Made by a program: the position numbers and the translations under genes. 64,000 nt of DNA, taken from contig NZ_AGIK01000005.1 in assembly GCF_000230675.1 (NCBI RefSeq), positions 1 through 64,000 of the forward strand, written 5' to 3'. Positions within the stretch are counted from its first letter, which is position 1. Every line of letters begins with the position of its first letter. The DNA is from Synechococcus sp. WH 8016. Its GTDB lineage: Bacteria > Cyanobacteriota > Cyanobacteriia > PCC-6307 > Cyanobiaceae. Below are positions 48,351 through 57,456 of the stretch, piece after piece. Below the pieces are notes generated by a model. The model was not told the origin of the DNA. It was given only the letters and a program-made list of their open reading frames with translations, and made no database searches.

Positions 48351-48953
48351 ATGCCGATCGGTACCCCCAGCGTTCCCTACCGCCTCCCCGGCAGCCAAAT
48401 GGAGCGCTGGGTCGACATCTACACCCGTCTTGGCGTTGAGAGGATTTTGTTCCTCGGCTCTGATGTGAATGACGGGGTTGCGAACAGCCTCGTTGCCCAG
48501 ATGCTGTATCTCGATTCCGAAGACAGCAGCAAGCCCATCTACCTGTACATCAACTCCCCAGGTGGATCGGTCACCGCTGGCTTGGCGATCTACGACACCA
48601 TGCAATACGTGAAGAGTGACGTCGTCACCATCTGCGTCGGGCTGGCCGCATCGATGGGTGCCTTCTTGTTGACGGCAGGCACGAAAGGCAAGCGCCTGGC
48701 CTTGCCCCATAGCCGGATCATGATCCACCAGCCTCTTGGGGGAACGGCGCAACGTCAGGCGAGCGATATCGAAATCGAAGCCAGGGAAATCTTGCGGATG
48801 AAGGAAATGCTCAACCGCTCCATGGCCGATATGACAGGGCAGAGTTTTGAAAAAATCGAGAAAGACACCGACAGGGACTATTTCCTGAGTGCGGAAGAGG
48901 CCAAGGATTACGGCTTGATCGATCGGGTGATCTCCCACCCCAACGAAGCTTGA
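48351..48953 (+). CDS. clpP: ATP-dependent Clp protease proteolytic subunit (ClpP3 type)
   Basis: The 200-residue serine protease subunit has the active Ser in [14 protein letters not shown], the His in [10 protein letters not shown] and the Asp in EKDTDRDYF. It lies 108 bp after clpR and pairs with it in one heptameric ring in cyanobacteria. Length is normal. Confidence 0.95.
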   Translation: MPIGTPSVPYRLPGSQMERWVDIYTRLGVERILFLGSDVNDGVANSLVAQMLYLDSEDSSKPIYLYINSPGGSVTAGLAIYDTMQYVKSDVVTICVGLAASMGAFLLTAGTKGKRLALPHSRIMIHQPLGGTAQRQASDIEIEAREILRMKEMLNRSMADMTGQSFEKIEKDTDRDYFLSAEEAKDYGLIDRVISHPNEA

Positions 48954-48976
48954 GGGTCAATCCGGCCCATCCGTAA

Positions 48977-50005
<1,029 letters not shown>

Positions 50006-50022
50006 GCGATCCCTTTCTGCTT

Positions 50023-50997
50023 GTGATCGTCGCCGCAGGCCTTGACCTGCTGGTCGGCGATCCCCGCTGGAGCCCTCATCCAGTTGTCGCCATGGGGCGC
50101 GTGATCACTGGACTCCGCTACTGGGTCGAACGCTGGGCCGGAGACCGGCCCTTTCCACTGCGCGCCGGTGGGGCCCTGATCACGCTCGTTTTGGTGGTGG
50201 GCAGCGGCGGAACGGGCTGGCTGCTGGAACGGCTGATCTTGCCCCAGTCTCCGTTGCCCCATCCCTTAGCGGCAGTGTTGCTGGTTCTTGCCCTGGCGAG
50301 TGCTCTGGCAGCTCGCAGCCTTCGCGACAGCGTGCTGGCCGTCCTTCAGGCCCTCCCGGACCTCCCCTCGGCCAGGGATCGCCTCAGTTGGATTGTGGGC
50401 CGTGATGTGAGCCAATTGGATCAAGACGACATCCTCCGGGCCAGCGCGGAAACAGCCAGTGAAAATTCAGTGGATGGACTGTTTGCCCCGCTGTTTTGGA
50501 TGTTGATCGGAGCTGGCCTCTGGCAGGCGGGCTTCAGCCAAGGTCCAGGCCCCCTGGCCTTGGCGTGGGCGTTCAAAGCCAGCAGCACCCTTGATTCCAT
50601 GCTTGGGTATAAGCATGGACGCTTGCGTTGGCTCGGGACTGCTGGGGCCAGGCTCGACGACCTATTGACCTGGTTGCCCTGCCGGTTGGTGCTAATCACG
50701 CTTCCGCTTATGAGCTTGCCCTGGACCCAGTGGCCAACAACAGTGCGAGCCGCCGCCGCCGATGGGAGACCTGATCCCTCCCCCAACGCAGGACTCTCAG
50801 AATCAATTTTTGCCCATTGCGCCGATGTGCAGATGGGAGGGCTCAATCGCTACGGCAACACTTGGATCAGCAAACCAGTGCTTTCCGCCCAATCAGGCAA
50901 GGCCACAGCTGAAGGCGTGCGCAAGCTGCTGAACTTAAGCCTCAAACTTGAAGTGTCCTGGTTAGTGGCGGCAGCTGGCTGGTCGTTGCTTCAGTAG
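50023..50997 (+). CDS. cbiB: Adenosylcobinamide-phosphate synthase
   Basis: CbiB (CobD) attaches the aminopropanol linker in cobalamin synthesis. The membrane protein has DLLVGDPRWSPHPVVAMG at the N terminus, LVGRDVSQLD-like IVGRDVSQLDQDDI, ETASENSVDGLFAPLFW and KASSTLDSMLGYKH, all family motifs. It starts 17 bp after ilvC. The N terminus is a little short, and the true start may lie a few codons upstream. Confidence 0.93.
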   Translation: MIVAAGLDLLVGDPRWSPHPVVAMGRVITGLRYWVERWAGDRPFPLRAGGALITLVLVVGSGGTGWLLERLILPQSPLPHPLAAVLLVLALASALAARSLRDSVLAVLQALPDLPSARDRLSWIVGRDVSQLDQDDILRASAETASENSVDGLFAPLFWMLIGAGLWQAGFSQGPGPLALAWAFKASSTLDSMLGYKHGRLRWLGTAGARLDDLLTWLPCRLVLITLPLMSLPWTQWPTTVRAAAADGRPDPSPNAGLSESIFAHCADVQMGGLNRYGNTWISKPVLSAQSGKATAEGVRKLLNLSLKLEVSWLVAAAGWSLLQ

Positions 50998-51749
50998 GCA
51001 CCACGGTCCATGGGGAGCAGAAGAACTCCAAACGTGCGCAGGATGATCGCCAAATCAAGAAGGAAAGAGCGGCCTCTCGAGTAAGCCAAATCAAGCCTCA
51101 CCCGCTTGGGGTAGCTGAGATTGTTCCGACCACTCACCTGCCACAACCCCGTTAAGCCGGGCCGCACAGCCAACACCTCATCCATGAAGGGGCCGTAGCG
51201 CTCAATTTCCTTGTCCACAATCGGCCGTGGCCCAACCACACTCATCTCACCACGGAGGACATTCAGAAACTGAGGGAGTTCATCCAGGCTGGAACGCCTT
51301 AAGAAACGGCCAATCGGAGTGATGCGGGGGTCTTGGCGAAGCTTGAAATCTCGCTCAAATTCAGCGCGCATCTCTGGCGACTCAGCCAACACGCGTTGCA
51401 AAACAGCGTCGGCATCCGCGCGCATGGTGCGAAATTTGATGCATCCAAAATGCCGGTATCGACGACCAACGCGCTTCTGCACGTAAAACACAGGTCCGGG
51501 CGAACTCAAGCTCACCAGGGCCGCGATCAACAAAAAAACTGGTGATCCAAGCCCTAAGGCCAGCAACGAGAAAGCAATATCACCACTTCGCTTGAGTGAG
51601 CGTCCCAACCGGCTCTGCTTACGAACCAGTGCCACGGATGTGAGCACCGAGGGAGGGGCTGACAACAACTCGAGATGCCGCTTCGTCGCACGCCGACTCA
51701 GGCTGGATCCACCGGCCTGGAGCGACGTTCGACGCAGACTGACTTGCAT
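50991..51749 (-). CDS. Bacterial sugar transferase (polyprenyl-phosphate glycosyl-1-phosphate transferase)
   Basis: The protein initiates exopolysaccharide or O-antigen repeats on a lipid carrier. It has one hydrophobic helix after KRSGDIAFS, then PVFYVQKRVGR, FRTMR, SSLDELPQFLNVLRGEMS, VGPRP and RPGLTGLWQVSGR. It is of the WbaP/WcaJ C-terminal type without the large N-terminal membrane domain. ATG 51749 was chosen; the frame extends to 51839. It marks the last recognised core gene before the accessory region and ends inside the cbiB stop. Confidence 0.9.
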   Translation of the reverse strand: MQVSLRRTSLQAGGSSLSRRATKRHLELLSAPPSVLTSVALVRKQSRLGRSLKRSGDIAFSLLALGLGSPVFLLIAALVSLSSPGPVFYVQKRVGRRYRHFGCIKFRTMRADADAVLQRVLAESPEMRAEFERDFKLRQDPRITPIGRFLRRSSLDELPQFLNVLRGEMSVVGPRPIVDKEIERYGPFMDEVLAVRPGLTGLWQVSGRNNLSYPKRVRLDLAYSRGRSFLLDLAIILRTFGVLLLPMDRGAY

Positions 51750-51963
51750 CAAGTGTCCCTTGAGTCTCAACCTACTGAACCGCAACAGGACACAACCAAA
51801 AGGGTGAAAGGGCCACTCGCCGCAACGGCACAGGAACAACTGCTACCTCCCGACCTGCGCAGCAGCGAGCCGAAACGAGCAGATAACAGCATTTGCTGAC
51901 AGAAACAGGTCAAGAAGTCTCTCAGCCAATTGCAGCAAAAGACAAATATTCCGAAGCTGGGGC

Positions 51964-52221
51964 ATGACTTCCACCGACACATCCATCAGCGCCCTTCTCG
52001 AAGAAGCCCTCCAAGAACCCACGATTGGAGACACAGGGAGCTTTCGGTGGCACGCCACGGCGATTGGAATCGCAGCGCTGTGGATCGACGCGTCACCGCC
52101 TTCCACTCCACCGTTTGAGAAGGCTTTAAAGGAAGGATTGGAGATTGGCTTGGATCTAAGCCGAGAAGAACGAGAATTTCATCAAGTCAGTGAAGGACTT
52201 GTTCTTCTGTTTCACTCCTAA
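51964..52221 (+). CDS. Small hypothetical protein
   Basis: The 85-residue acidic product starts MTSTDTSISALLEEALQ and has no signal or membrane segment. I do not recognise it. It lies at the boundary where GC content drops, directly after the sugar transferase. The lack of a long competing frame and a normal codon use give modest support. Confidence 0.5.
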   Translation: MTSTDTSISALLEEALQEPTIGDTGSFRWHATAIGIAALWIDASPPSTPPFEKALKEGLEIGLDLSREEREFHQVSEGLVLLFHS

Positions 52222-52378
52222 TTTCCTCAACAAGCAAAGAAATCATCAAGAAAACCTGCCCAAAGCACACAAGCAACCCAATCACTTGAACAAACATCTG
52301 CTCACCGTTGCTAAATACTGGCTTGGAGGATTCACAGCTTTTATGCTTCTGTTTTACGCAATCATTTCCATCAAATAA
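52190..52378 (+). CDS. Possible small single-helix membrane protein
   Basis: A 62-codon frame overlaps the previous gene's end. Its C-terminal third is a convincing transmembrane helix (YWLGGFTAFMLLFYAIISI) after a basic, Asn/His-rich stretch. Translation could start at TTG 52286 rather than GTG 52190. The opposite strand also has an open frame, so the call is weak. Confidence 0.3.
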   Translation: MKDLFFCFTPNFLNKQRNHQENLPKAHKQPNHLNKHLLTVAKYWLGGFTAFMLLFYAIISIK

Positions 52379-52450
52379 AAAACCATTGACCAGCGCCCAT
52401 CCAAAGGAATCAAAGCGCATCTCAATCATTGAAATCAAATCCTTAAAAAA

Positions 52451-52843
52451 TTAATTGCTTTTTAATATTGCGCCAGTCCACAGGGGATGCGACAAGATCG
52501 CCATTAATTCATCGAGAAGCCTTGTCTGAGCTTCGTTTGTCCATCCACGGTCGATGACCTGAATCAAATATTCATGCTGGACACCATCACCGCGCTGGCG
52601 AGAGCAAACGATGACGACATCATCATAAGAAATTGGAAAATCAGCCGTTAAAATATGCCCAAGAATGCCTTCTGAGATGAATAATAAAAAATCACATACA
52701 ACCTGGCTCAAATACTCCTCTCCCTCAGCCAGATCTCCGCAGGCAATCATCTGCTCTTTCGTCTGTGGGGTGTAGGTCACAAACGAAAAAAAGAATGGGG
52801 CAGTCGTTTTCTGTAAATACAAGCCTTTGAATGGTCGATGCAT
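52451..52843 (-). CDS. Hypothetical protein of the island edge
   Basis: From ATG 52843 (MHRPFKGLYLQ) the product is about 130 residues, mixed alpha/beta, without signal peptide. The strand pattern FFFSFVTYTPQ, YDDVVIVCSRQ and HEYLIQVIDRGWT suggests a compact cytosolic fold, but no family is recognised. It stands alone with AT-rich flanks. Confidence 0.5.
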   Translation of the reverse strand: MHRPFKGLYLQKTTAPFFFSFVTYTPQTKEQMIACGDLAEGEEYLSQVVCDFLLFISEGILGHILTADFPISYDDVVIVCSRQRGDGVQHEYLIQVIDRGWTNEAQTRLLDELMAILSHPLWTGAILKSN

Positions 52844-52898
52844 CTTCACCACACCTTGAATGGCAATTTCTCTTCAGTCCTTAGAGACAATCAAAAAA

Positions 52899-53024
52899 AT
52901 GCAATCAATGATCGACCCTCCTGACACAGACAAAATCAAAAGGTTACCTCTGATTAACGCGAACTTTGAAGGCACTTTAGTCCTTACGAATCAAGGGCTC
53001 AAACCTTTGATCCCCGATGAGTGA
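52899..53024 (+). CDS. Possible 41-residue protein
   Basis: A short frame MQSMIDPPDTDK to LKPLIPDE stop has no strong ribosome-binding site and is too short for statistical support. The composition is protein-like. It is listed because the 52,853-53,600 stretch holds no larger gene. Confidence 0.28.
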   Translation: MQSMIDPPDTDKIKRLPLINANFEGTLVLTNQGLKPLIPDE

Positions 53025-53328
53025 TATCAATCGCAAACCGCAGCGACTTTTAGGAATGGAACGTTCAGCTCACAAGGACCAGAGGATCACATAGATCCTT
53101 GAAGCCTTCCCGATGATTAAAACGGAGAGGGTGGGAATACATATAGGTCTCAAAAAGACTTTATTACTTGCTTTAGGAGGAAACACAAGAGAAAGCAAGT
53201 ATTTCCAACAACACATCCAACAACACATTCACGGGACCACCTGAAACCTTCCTGAACCCATTTCCGGAAAACGATTTCACGAAGAGATTCCCTCTATACG
53301 ACTTCGATTCATGTGCCCGCCCAAGCGC

Positions 53329-53358
53329 AAAAAAAAGGAAGGTCTCCCCAGACCTCCC
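53329..53358 (-). terminator. Rho-independent terminator
   Basis: The minus-strand stem GGGAGGTCT / AGACCTTCC with a 4-base loop is followed by eight T. There is no intact gene directly upstream on that strand, consistent with decay of the gene it once served. Confidence 0.7.
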
Positions 53359-53460
53359 TCATGACGACGCATCCCCGCTTTCCAGGGACGAATGAATTGT
53401 TATGTATCGAGCGGAACCTATTTGTAGGGACAGGCACTAAACCACTGGCAAATACTGAGA
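53329..53460 (-). repeat. Gene-less copy of the DUF1651 3' region with terminator
   Basis: On the minus strand this roughly 130-bp stretch resembles the 3' untranslated region of the DUF1651 gene (53765-53875): both contain ATACATAA, ATTC(A/G)TTC-like sequence, then a GGGAGGT hairpin ending in T8 or T6. Here no coding frame precedes it. It is probably the remnant of a second DUF1651 copy. Confidence 0.5.
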
Positions 53461-53465
53461 CAAAG

Positions 53466-53498
53466 AAAAACCCCTGAGGTGCTCACTCCCCAGAGGTC
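53466..53498 (-). terminator. Probable Rho-independent terminator
   Basis: Minus-strand arms CCTCTGGGG and CCTCAGGGG pair over 9 bp with two G-U pairs, and TTTTT follows. It lies about 110 bp beyond the short minus-strand frame at 53606-53725. Confidence 0.55.
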
Positions 53499-53605
53499 TT
53501 TCCCGTCCGTTCATGACTTATTCACTCTCCTACTGACTCCTAGATACGGATATCAGGAGAACCGCCTGCCCTAGTAGTAAATACCCATCAACTCGCCCTT
53601 CTCTT

Positions 53606-53725
53606 TTAAGACGATGGAATCAAGTTGAACTTGACCTCATAGCGGTAGAAGTCGATGCCCTGTGCGATCTGAAGTGCTCTCCTGATTCGCTTGTCATCGT
53701 CCAAAGCGATGATCACGCCGCGCAC
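53606..53725 (-). CDS. Possible 39-residue protein or fragment
   Basis: From GTG 53725 the frame reads MRGVIIALDDDKRIRRAL, then a coding-like remainder ending YEVKFNLIPSS. It may be a complete small gene or the end of a longer one, since the frame upstream is closed after 4 codons by TGA. Two tandem terminator-like hairpins follow downstream on this strand. Confidence 0.35.
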   Translation of the reverse strand: MRGVIIALDDDKRIRRALQIAQGIDFYRYEVKFNLIPSS

Positions 53726-53764
53726 GACTTCAGTTCATGCGGGTTCAAAAGGTTCCTTCAGAAC

Positions 53765-53797
53765 ATAAAAAAGGAGGGTCTCTCACCTCCCTCCTTC
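53765..53797 (-). terminator. Rho-independent terminator of the DUF1651 gene
   Basis: The minus-strand stem AAGGAGGGAGGT / ACCCTCCTT with a short loop is followed by TTTTTT, 80 bp after the DUF1651 stop codon. Confidence 0.75.
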
Positions 53798-53874
53798 GTG
53801 CCGTGCAATCCCGTGTGAGGAATGAAAAGAGTTTTATGTATCCGCGTGAACTCTTCTGTAGGAACAAACACCTT

Positions 53875-54123
53875 TCAGGGTTCTGCGTCAACACCCCAAA
53901 CAGCAGGAACGTTTTCCCAACCCTTCCGCACTAAGTCCTTCCACATACCTTCTGCTCTTTCCCTCCTGAGGTGCTTACGAGTCTTCAAGAGAGCAGGAGA
54001 ACCATCAGGCATTGCACGACCCTTATCCACGAAGACACGGGGGTCGACGGACCAACTCTTCTCATCCCTCTGAAACCGATAGGTCCATCCGTCTTCGGGG
54101 TTCCGCAACCAACCGTCTCCCAT
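53875..54123 (-). CDS. DUF1651 family protein
   Basis: The 82-residue protein has the hallmark pattern of DUF1651: a GWLRNPEDGW start, DPRVFVDKGRAMPDGSPALLKTRKHLRR in pieces, and a Trp-rich end. To my knowledge the family is characteristic of marine Synechococcus and Prochlorococcus and often multicopy; its function is unknown. It is divergent from the serine recombinase across a 170-bp region rich in TTCGGAAA repeats, so the two may share regulatory DNA. Confidence 0.7.
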   Translation of the reverse strand: MGDGWLRNPEDGWTYRFQRDEKSWSVDPRVFVDKGRAMPDGSPALLKTRKHLRRERAEGMWKDLVRKGWENVPAVWGVDAEP

Positions 54124-54239
54124 AAAAACTACTCACCAATACATCTGTATTAGTCATAGCAGTGGATTGGTGTTCGGAAACTCTTGAGTTGCTCATTCAA
54201 AAACGAACAGATGACTTGACTGGGTTCTCAGGGGCGAAA

Positions 54240-54298
54240 ATCGTTCGGAAAGGCGTTCGGTTGGTAGAATCTAGAAACACTTACCCTTTCCGAACGAT
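54240..54298. promoter_or_regulatory. 13-bp perfect inverted repeat at the recombinase start
   Basis: The arms ATCGTTCGGAAAG (54240-54252) and CTTTCCGAACGAT (54286-54298) are perfect complements separated by 33 bp; the second reaches into the ATG of the recombinase. Further TTCGGAAA-like copies lie at 54173-54180 and 54256. Together these fit a res/crossover-type site or autoregulatory operator for the recombinase. Confidence 0.6.
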
Positions 54299-54872
54299 GG
54301 GACGGAAAATCGGATACGCAAGGTGCTCCACCACCCATCAATCCACCGACTCGCAGGTGGATGACCTCAAGGCAGATGGATGCGAAGAGGTCTTCTTTGA
54401 AAAGGTCTCAAGCACCACGACCCTGGAGCAACGACATCAACTGCGTGCCTGCCTATCTGTTCTCCGTGAAGGAGACCTGCTGTGTGTTGCCAAGTTGGAC
54501 CGCCTTGGAAGGAGTCAGGTCGAAGTCATCAACCGTCTGAACGATCTCCAGCAAGAGGGAATCCATGTGAGAACCCTGGATGGATTGATAGACACCAAGG
54601 CACTTGGGAAGATGGCACCTCTTGTCGTTGGACTCCTAACTGGACTTTCAGAAGTGGAAAGATCTCTTATCCAGGAGAGGAGCAGAGAGTCCGTAGAGCA
54701 CCGCAGGAAGACAGGAGGGAATCTTGGAGGGAGACCAAAGACCTCCAACAAGAAGGAGTCATTGGTCTTGCGTCTGCGTCAAGAAGGAGAGTCCTATAGG
54801 TCCATAAAGGATCAAACAGGTCTGGCACTCGCAACCATCACACGCATCATCAAAGAAGAAGAGGTGATGTGA
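54297..54872 (+). CDS. Small serine recombinase (resolvase/invertase family)
   Basis: From ATG 54297 (MGRKIGYARCST) the product is 191 residues. The catalytic Ser lies in YARCST (near 10), with Arg in LEQRHQLRACL, the AKLDRLGRS motif near 70 and ERSLIQERS in the E-helix; a C-terminal helix-turn-helix (SYRSIKDQTGLALATITRII) binds DNA. The open frame begins at 54162 but the upstream part covers the repeat region. It heads a chain of five genes whose starts overlap or touch the previous stops. Confidence 0.9.
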   Translation: MGRKIGYARCSTTHQSTDSQVDDLKADGCEEVFFEKVSSTTTLEQRHQLRACLSVLREGDLLCVAKLDRLGRSQVEVINRLNDLQQEGIHVRTLDGLIDTKALGKMAPLVVGLLTGLSEVERSLIQERSRESVEHRRKTGGNLGGRPKTSNKKESLVLRLRQEGESYRSIKDQTGLALATITRIIKEEEVM

Positions 54873-55054
54873 TGGTGAAGATCCTTATTGGGGTTGGTCT
54901 TGGGTTTCTGCTGTTCACTAACCCAGAAGCAAGGCAGATAACAGGAGACCTACTCCGCTCTGCTGGCGATGCCATTGCTCCCGCAAAAGAAGGAAAGACG
55001 ATCCAAAACAGAATGCAAGATGCAGTATTGGAAAAGGTCCAAGAAAAAATATGA
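54872..55054 (+). CDS. Small membrane-anchored protein, second gene of the recombinase operon
   Basis: The 60-residue product begins with a hydrophobic helix (ILIGVGLGFLLFTN) and continues as a charged helical tail. I have no name for it. ATG 54872 overlaps the recombinase stop by one base and follows a GAGG ribosome-binding site. Its stop overlaps the next ATG. Confidence 0.6.
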   Translation: MVKILIGVGLGFLLFTNPEARQITGDLLRSAGDAIAPAKEGKTIQNRMQDAVLEKVQEKI

Positions 55055-55365
55055 AGGCACTGCTACTCATGCTGCTTTTACCTGTGATGCCAGCGAAGGC
55101 AGAGCAACCAGACATCAAGTGCCCAGGGAACAACACCGTTGAGATGAGATGGTGCGCCTCCAAGAGTTTGGATGAGTCCAAGGCAGCACTTGAGAAGAAA
55201 CTCTCACCAGAGACCCTGAAGCAATGGAGAGAGGCAACCATGGAGGTCTGCTCTGCTGCCTATCGACCTTATTTACAAGGAACGATTTACCCACAACTGG
55301 TTGTTGGGTGTGATGACCGACTCAATCGCGTTCTGCTGAAAGAACTGAAAGGTCTAGCAGAATGA
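55051..55365 (+). CDS. Exported LprI/DUF1311-like protein
   Basis: The 104-residue product has a signal peptide cleaved after AKA-E and a mature part with four cysteines (KCPG, RWCAS, VCSAA, GCDDR). The arrangement CPGNNTVEMRWC resembles the lysozyme-inhibitor LprI N-terminal (DUF1311) fold. Target unknown. Starts and ends are ATGA overlaps with both neighbours. Confidence 0.65.
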   Translation: MKALLLMLLLPVMPAKAEQPDIKCPGNNTVEMRWCASKSLDESKAALEKKLSPETLKQWREATMEVCSAAYRPYLQGTIYPQLVVGCDDRLNRVLLKELKGLAE

Positions 55366-55865
55366 AAGCACTGCTGTTCCTGCTCACAGGGGTAATGAAT
55401 CCATTGATTGTTCCGCAGGACAACATCCTTCCTGTTTTTGGTTGTGGAACTTCCTGTCGGGTGGAAACAGAGCAGTTGTCCTTACCAGAGGTGATGAACG
55501 ACGGGTGGTTGAGAGTCAAGGTCAGGCAGCGAACCTGGATTCATACCTGCGATTGGGATACCAAGGAATGTAGACATGAACCAGCATCTGGCAGAGCAGG
55601 TCCTCCTGTAATCGACATCTGGTTGTTTGCTGACTGCGTTGGCGAGAGGTTCTCAACCAGCAAGAACGCTGACCGCACTGATTCCTGGGAACAGGATGTT
55701 TTCTACAGAGAGGGCGATGTCGCAGGACAACCCAAGTACCAGACCGTTCATGGGAATCCATTTATGCGATGGGCGAAGTTATGTCCTGCTGAAGGAGAGG
55801 ACGGGATGCGTTCTATCCAGGGGTCCTTTGACCGCTTCCGTAAAGCATTGGAGGAGATCAGATGA
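55362..55865 (+). CDS. Exported hypothetical protein with paired cysteines
   Basis: The 167-residue product starts MKALLFLLTGVMN, a weak signal sequence. The mature part has Cys pairs (GCGTSC, TCDWDTKEC) and several Trp. No domain recognised. It is the fourth gene of the operon; overlaps of 4 bp on both sides support a single transcript. Confidence 0.55.
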   Translation: MKALLFLLTGVMNPLIVPQDNILPVFGCGTSCRVETEQLSLPEVMNDGWLRVKVRQRTWIHTCDWDTKECRHEPASGRAGPPVIDIWLFADCVGERFSTSKNADRTDSWEQDVFYREGDVAGQPKYQTVHGNPFMRWAKLCPAEGEDGMRSIQGSFDRFRKALEEIR

Positions 55866-56086
55866 GGTTCCTACTCCCACTACTCCTTTCACTTGCACTA
55901 CCAGTGATGGCAGCACCCAAATACAAAATCCAAGTCAGAAACCAGTTCGGTGGATGGCAGCAGTATCAAACCGTTCATCACCTTCCCTCTGCCGCAAGGA
56001 CAGCACAAACAAGAGCAACTCAATCAGGCAAGCAATACAGGATTGTTGATGAGGATAGAAAACTTATGGATCTCTTCTATCCATAA
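55862..56086 (+). CDS. Small exported basic protein
   Basis: The 74-residue product has a clear signal peptide (FLLPLLLSLALPVMA-A) and a mature part of about 55 residues (VRNQFGGWQQYQTVHHLP). The C-terminal part resembles small surface or SPOR-like modules only vaguely. It is the last gene of the coupled operon and is followed by AT-rich sequence without an evident terminator. Confidence 0.55.
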   Translation: MRFLLPLLLSLALPVMAAPKYKIQVRNQFGGWQQYQTVHHLPSAARTAQTRATQSGKQYRIVDEDRKLMDLFYP

Positions 56087-56232
56087 AATTAATTCCGCAC
56101 TGTTATTCCTTTATTATGTTGTGTTGTTAACGTGCAGTTGAATGCAATATTGGAATATCGAGGGACTGCCTCTAAGCACTCCTAGACAATTTAACTCTAA
56201 CAAGATAGAATGAATATATTGTGGAAATTGTC

Positions 56233-56979
56233 ATGACTACTCCAAGGCATAAGAAGTTTGGATATGAATTGACTGACAAAGATAAATTTAGATACTTCTC
56301 TAAGATATTCGCGCTTTATGAGAGTGATATCAAAAGATACTGGGACAAAACACAGTCAGAAGACTGGGACGATGTCGAGGTATTACCTGAATCGTTCAGA
56401 CTTGACTATCTTGATAATCAGTTCGATCAAGATTATGAGGAGAACCGTAATGACGAAGATGAAGACGAAGATGTGCCATTTGAAATTGAACTGCACGGGA
56501 AAGACTTACTTAGTGATAATTACAAACGCATCCTTGATAGAGCGATCGAGGTCAGGAAGAAGGAACATCCTGATGAGGATGAAGAGACACTATTTGCCAA
56601 TACTATTGAGGAACTTGCAGAAGAGTATGGTCCTCCATGGTTGAAACTACACCCACCTGCCAACCAATTACCTGGCAAAAAGTACAAGACAATCACCGAC
56701 GCTCAACTAGCAGGATGGGAATGGGACGAAGACCATATGATTAATATCGAGATGCCTAAGAAATATCTCCTTGCCTGGTTTGACAATGTGGAGTTCGATG
56801 AAGATGAGGAAGATGACTTTTCCTTCGGTTTTGAGAAGTACGATAAAGATACACTTTTAATCACTGAATTCAATCCTGATTTCTGGACTAAATGCAGTCA
56901 GGAAGACTTTGAGCAAGCAGTCTTAGATAAACTTCATCTCAAGAAAGAGTGGATTGAAAGCATGACCGTTGACGGTTAA
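56233..56979 (+). CDS. Acidic hypothetical protein
   Basis: The roughly 248-residue soluble protein has two acidic runs (NDEDEDEDVPFE, DEDEEDDF) and no catalytic motif that I recognise. GTG 56221 is also in frame; ATG 56233 (MTTPRHKKFGYE) is preferred. The AT-rich codon use contrasts with the core and matches the neighbouring genes. Confidence 0.6.
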   Translation: MTTPRHKKFGYELTDKDKFRYFSKIFALYESDIKRYWDKTQSEDWDDVEVLPESFRLDYLDNQFDQDYEENRNDEDEDEDVPFEIELHGKDLLSDNYKRILDRAIEVRKKEHPDEDEETLFANTIEELAEEYGPPWLKLHPPANQLPGKKYKTITDAQLAGWEWDEDHMINIEMPKKYLLAWFDNVEFDEDEEDDFSFGFEKYDKDTLLITEFNPDFWTKCSQEDFEQAVLDKLHLKKEWIESMTVDG

Positions 56980-57087
56980 TAACTTATCACAATCCTTCCC
57001 TTTCTACGCGTTAAATTCTGCAAGTATAGTTGAAGCGTGTAATCATCTGAGTTATACTCGTGTCAATACGAGCATTAAGCATTAGCG

Positions 57088-57456
57088 ATGATTGGTTTAA
57101 TAATTATGGCGATAGGTTTTGTCAAAGCAGCATCCGATTATGGGATCCTACAAGGATTCGCATTTGCGGGACTCTGGTTTGTATTCGGATTATTTCTACT
57201 AGGTATACCGACTATTGTCGCAATGATGAGAACACTGGGGACATTTGAAGCAAAAGAATTTATTCAAGGGATACTTGCTCAATGCCTTCTAATTGCAATT
57301 CTTTACGGTATTCTTAACTTATTTGGCATGGAGGAGATGTTTAGTTGGTTTGTATTTGGGGGAATAATTATGGGTTTGACTGCTCCACAACAGGCACTCA
57401 ACCGAGACAGAGAGGATCGTATCAAGTTAAACCAAGAGCAGGATACTGAAAAATGA
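57088..57456 (+). CDS. Hypothetical integral membrane protein
   Basis: The 122-residue product has three hydrophobic helices (IMAIGFVKAA, LWFVFGLFLLGI, LLIAILYGIL) and a charged C-terminal tail. It is coupled by a 4-bp overlap to the next gene, so it belongs to the 57.1-58.1 kb membrane cluster. Function unknown. Confidence 0.55.
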   Translation: MIGLIIMAIGFVKAASDYGILQGFAFAGLWFVFGLFLLGIPTIVAMMRTLGTFEAKEFIQGILAQCLLIAILYGILNLFGMEEMFSWFVFGGIIMGLTAPQQALNRDREDRIKLNQEQDTEK

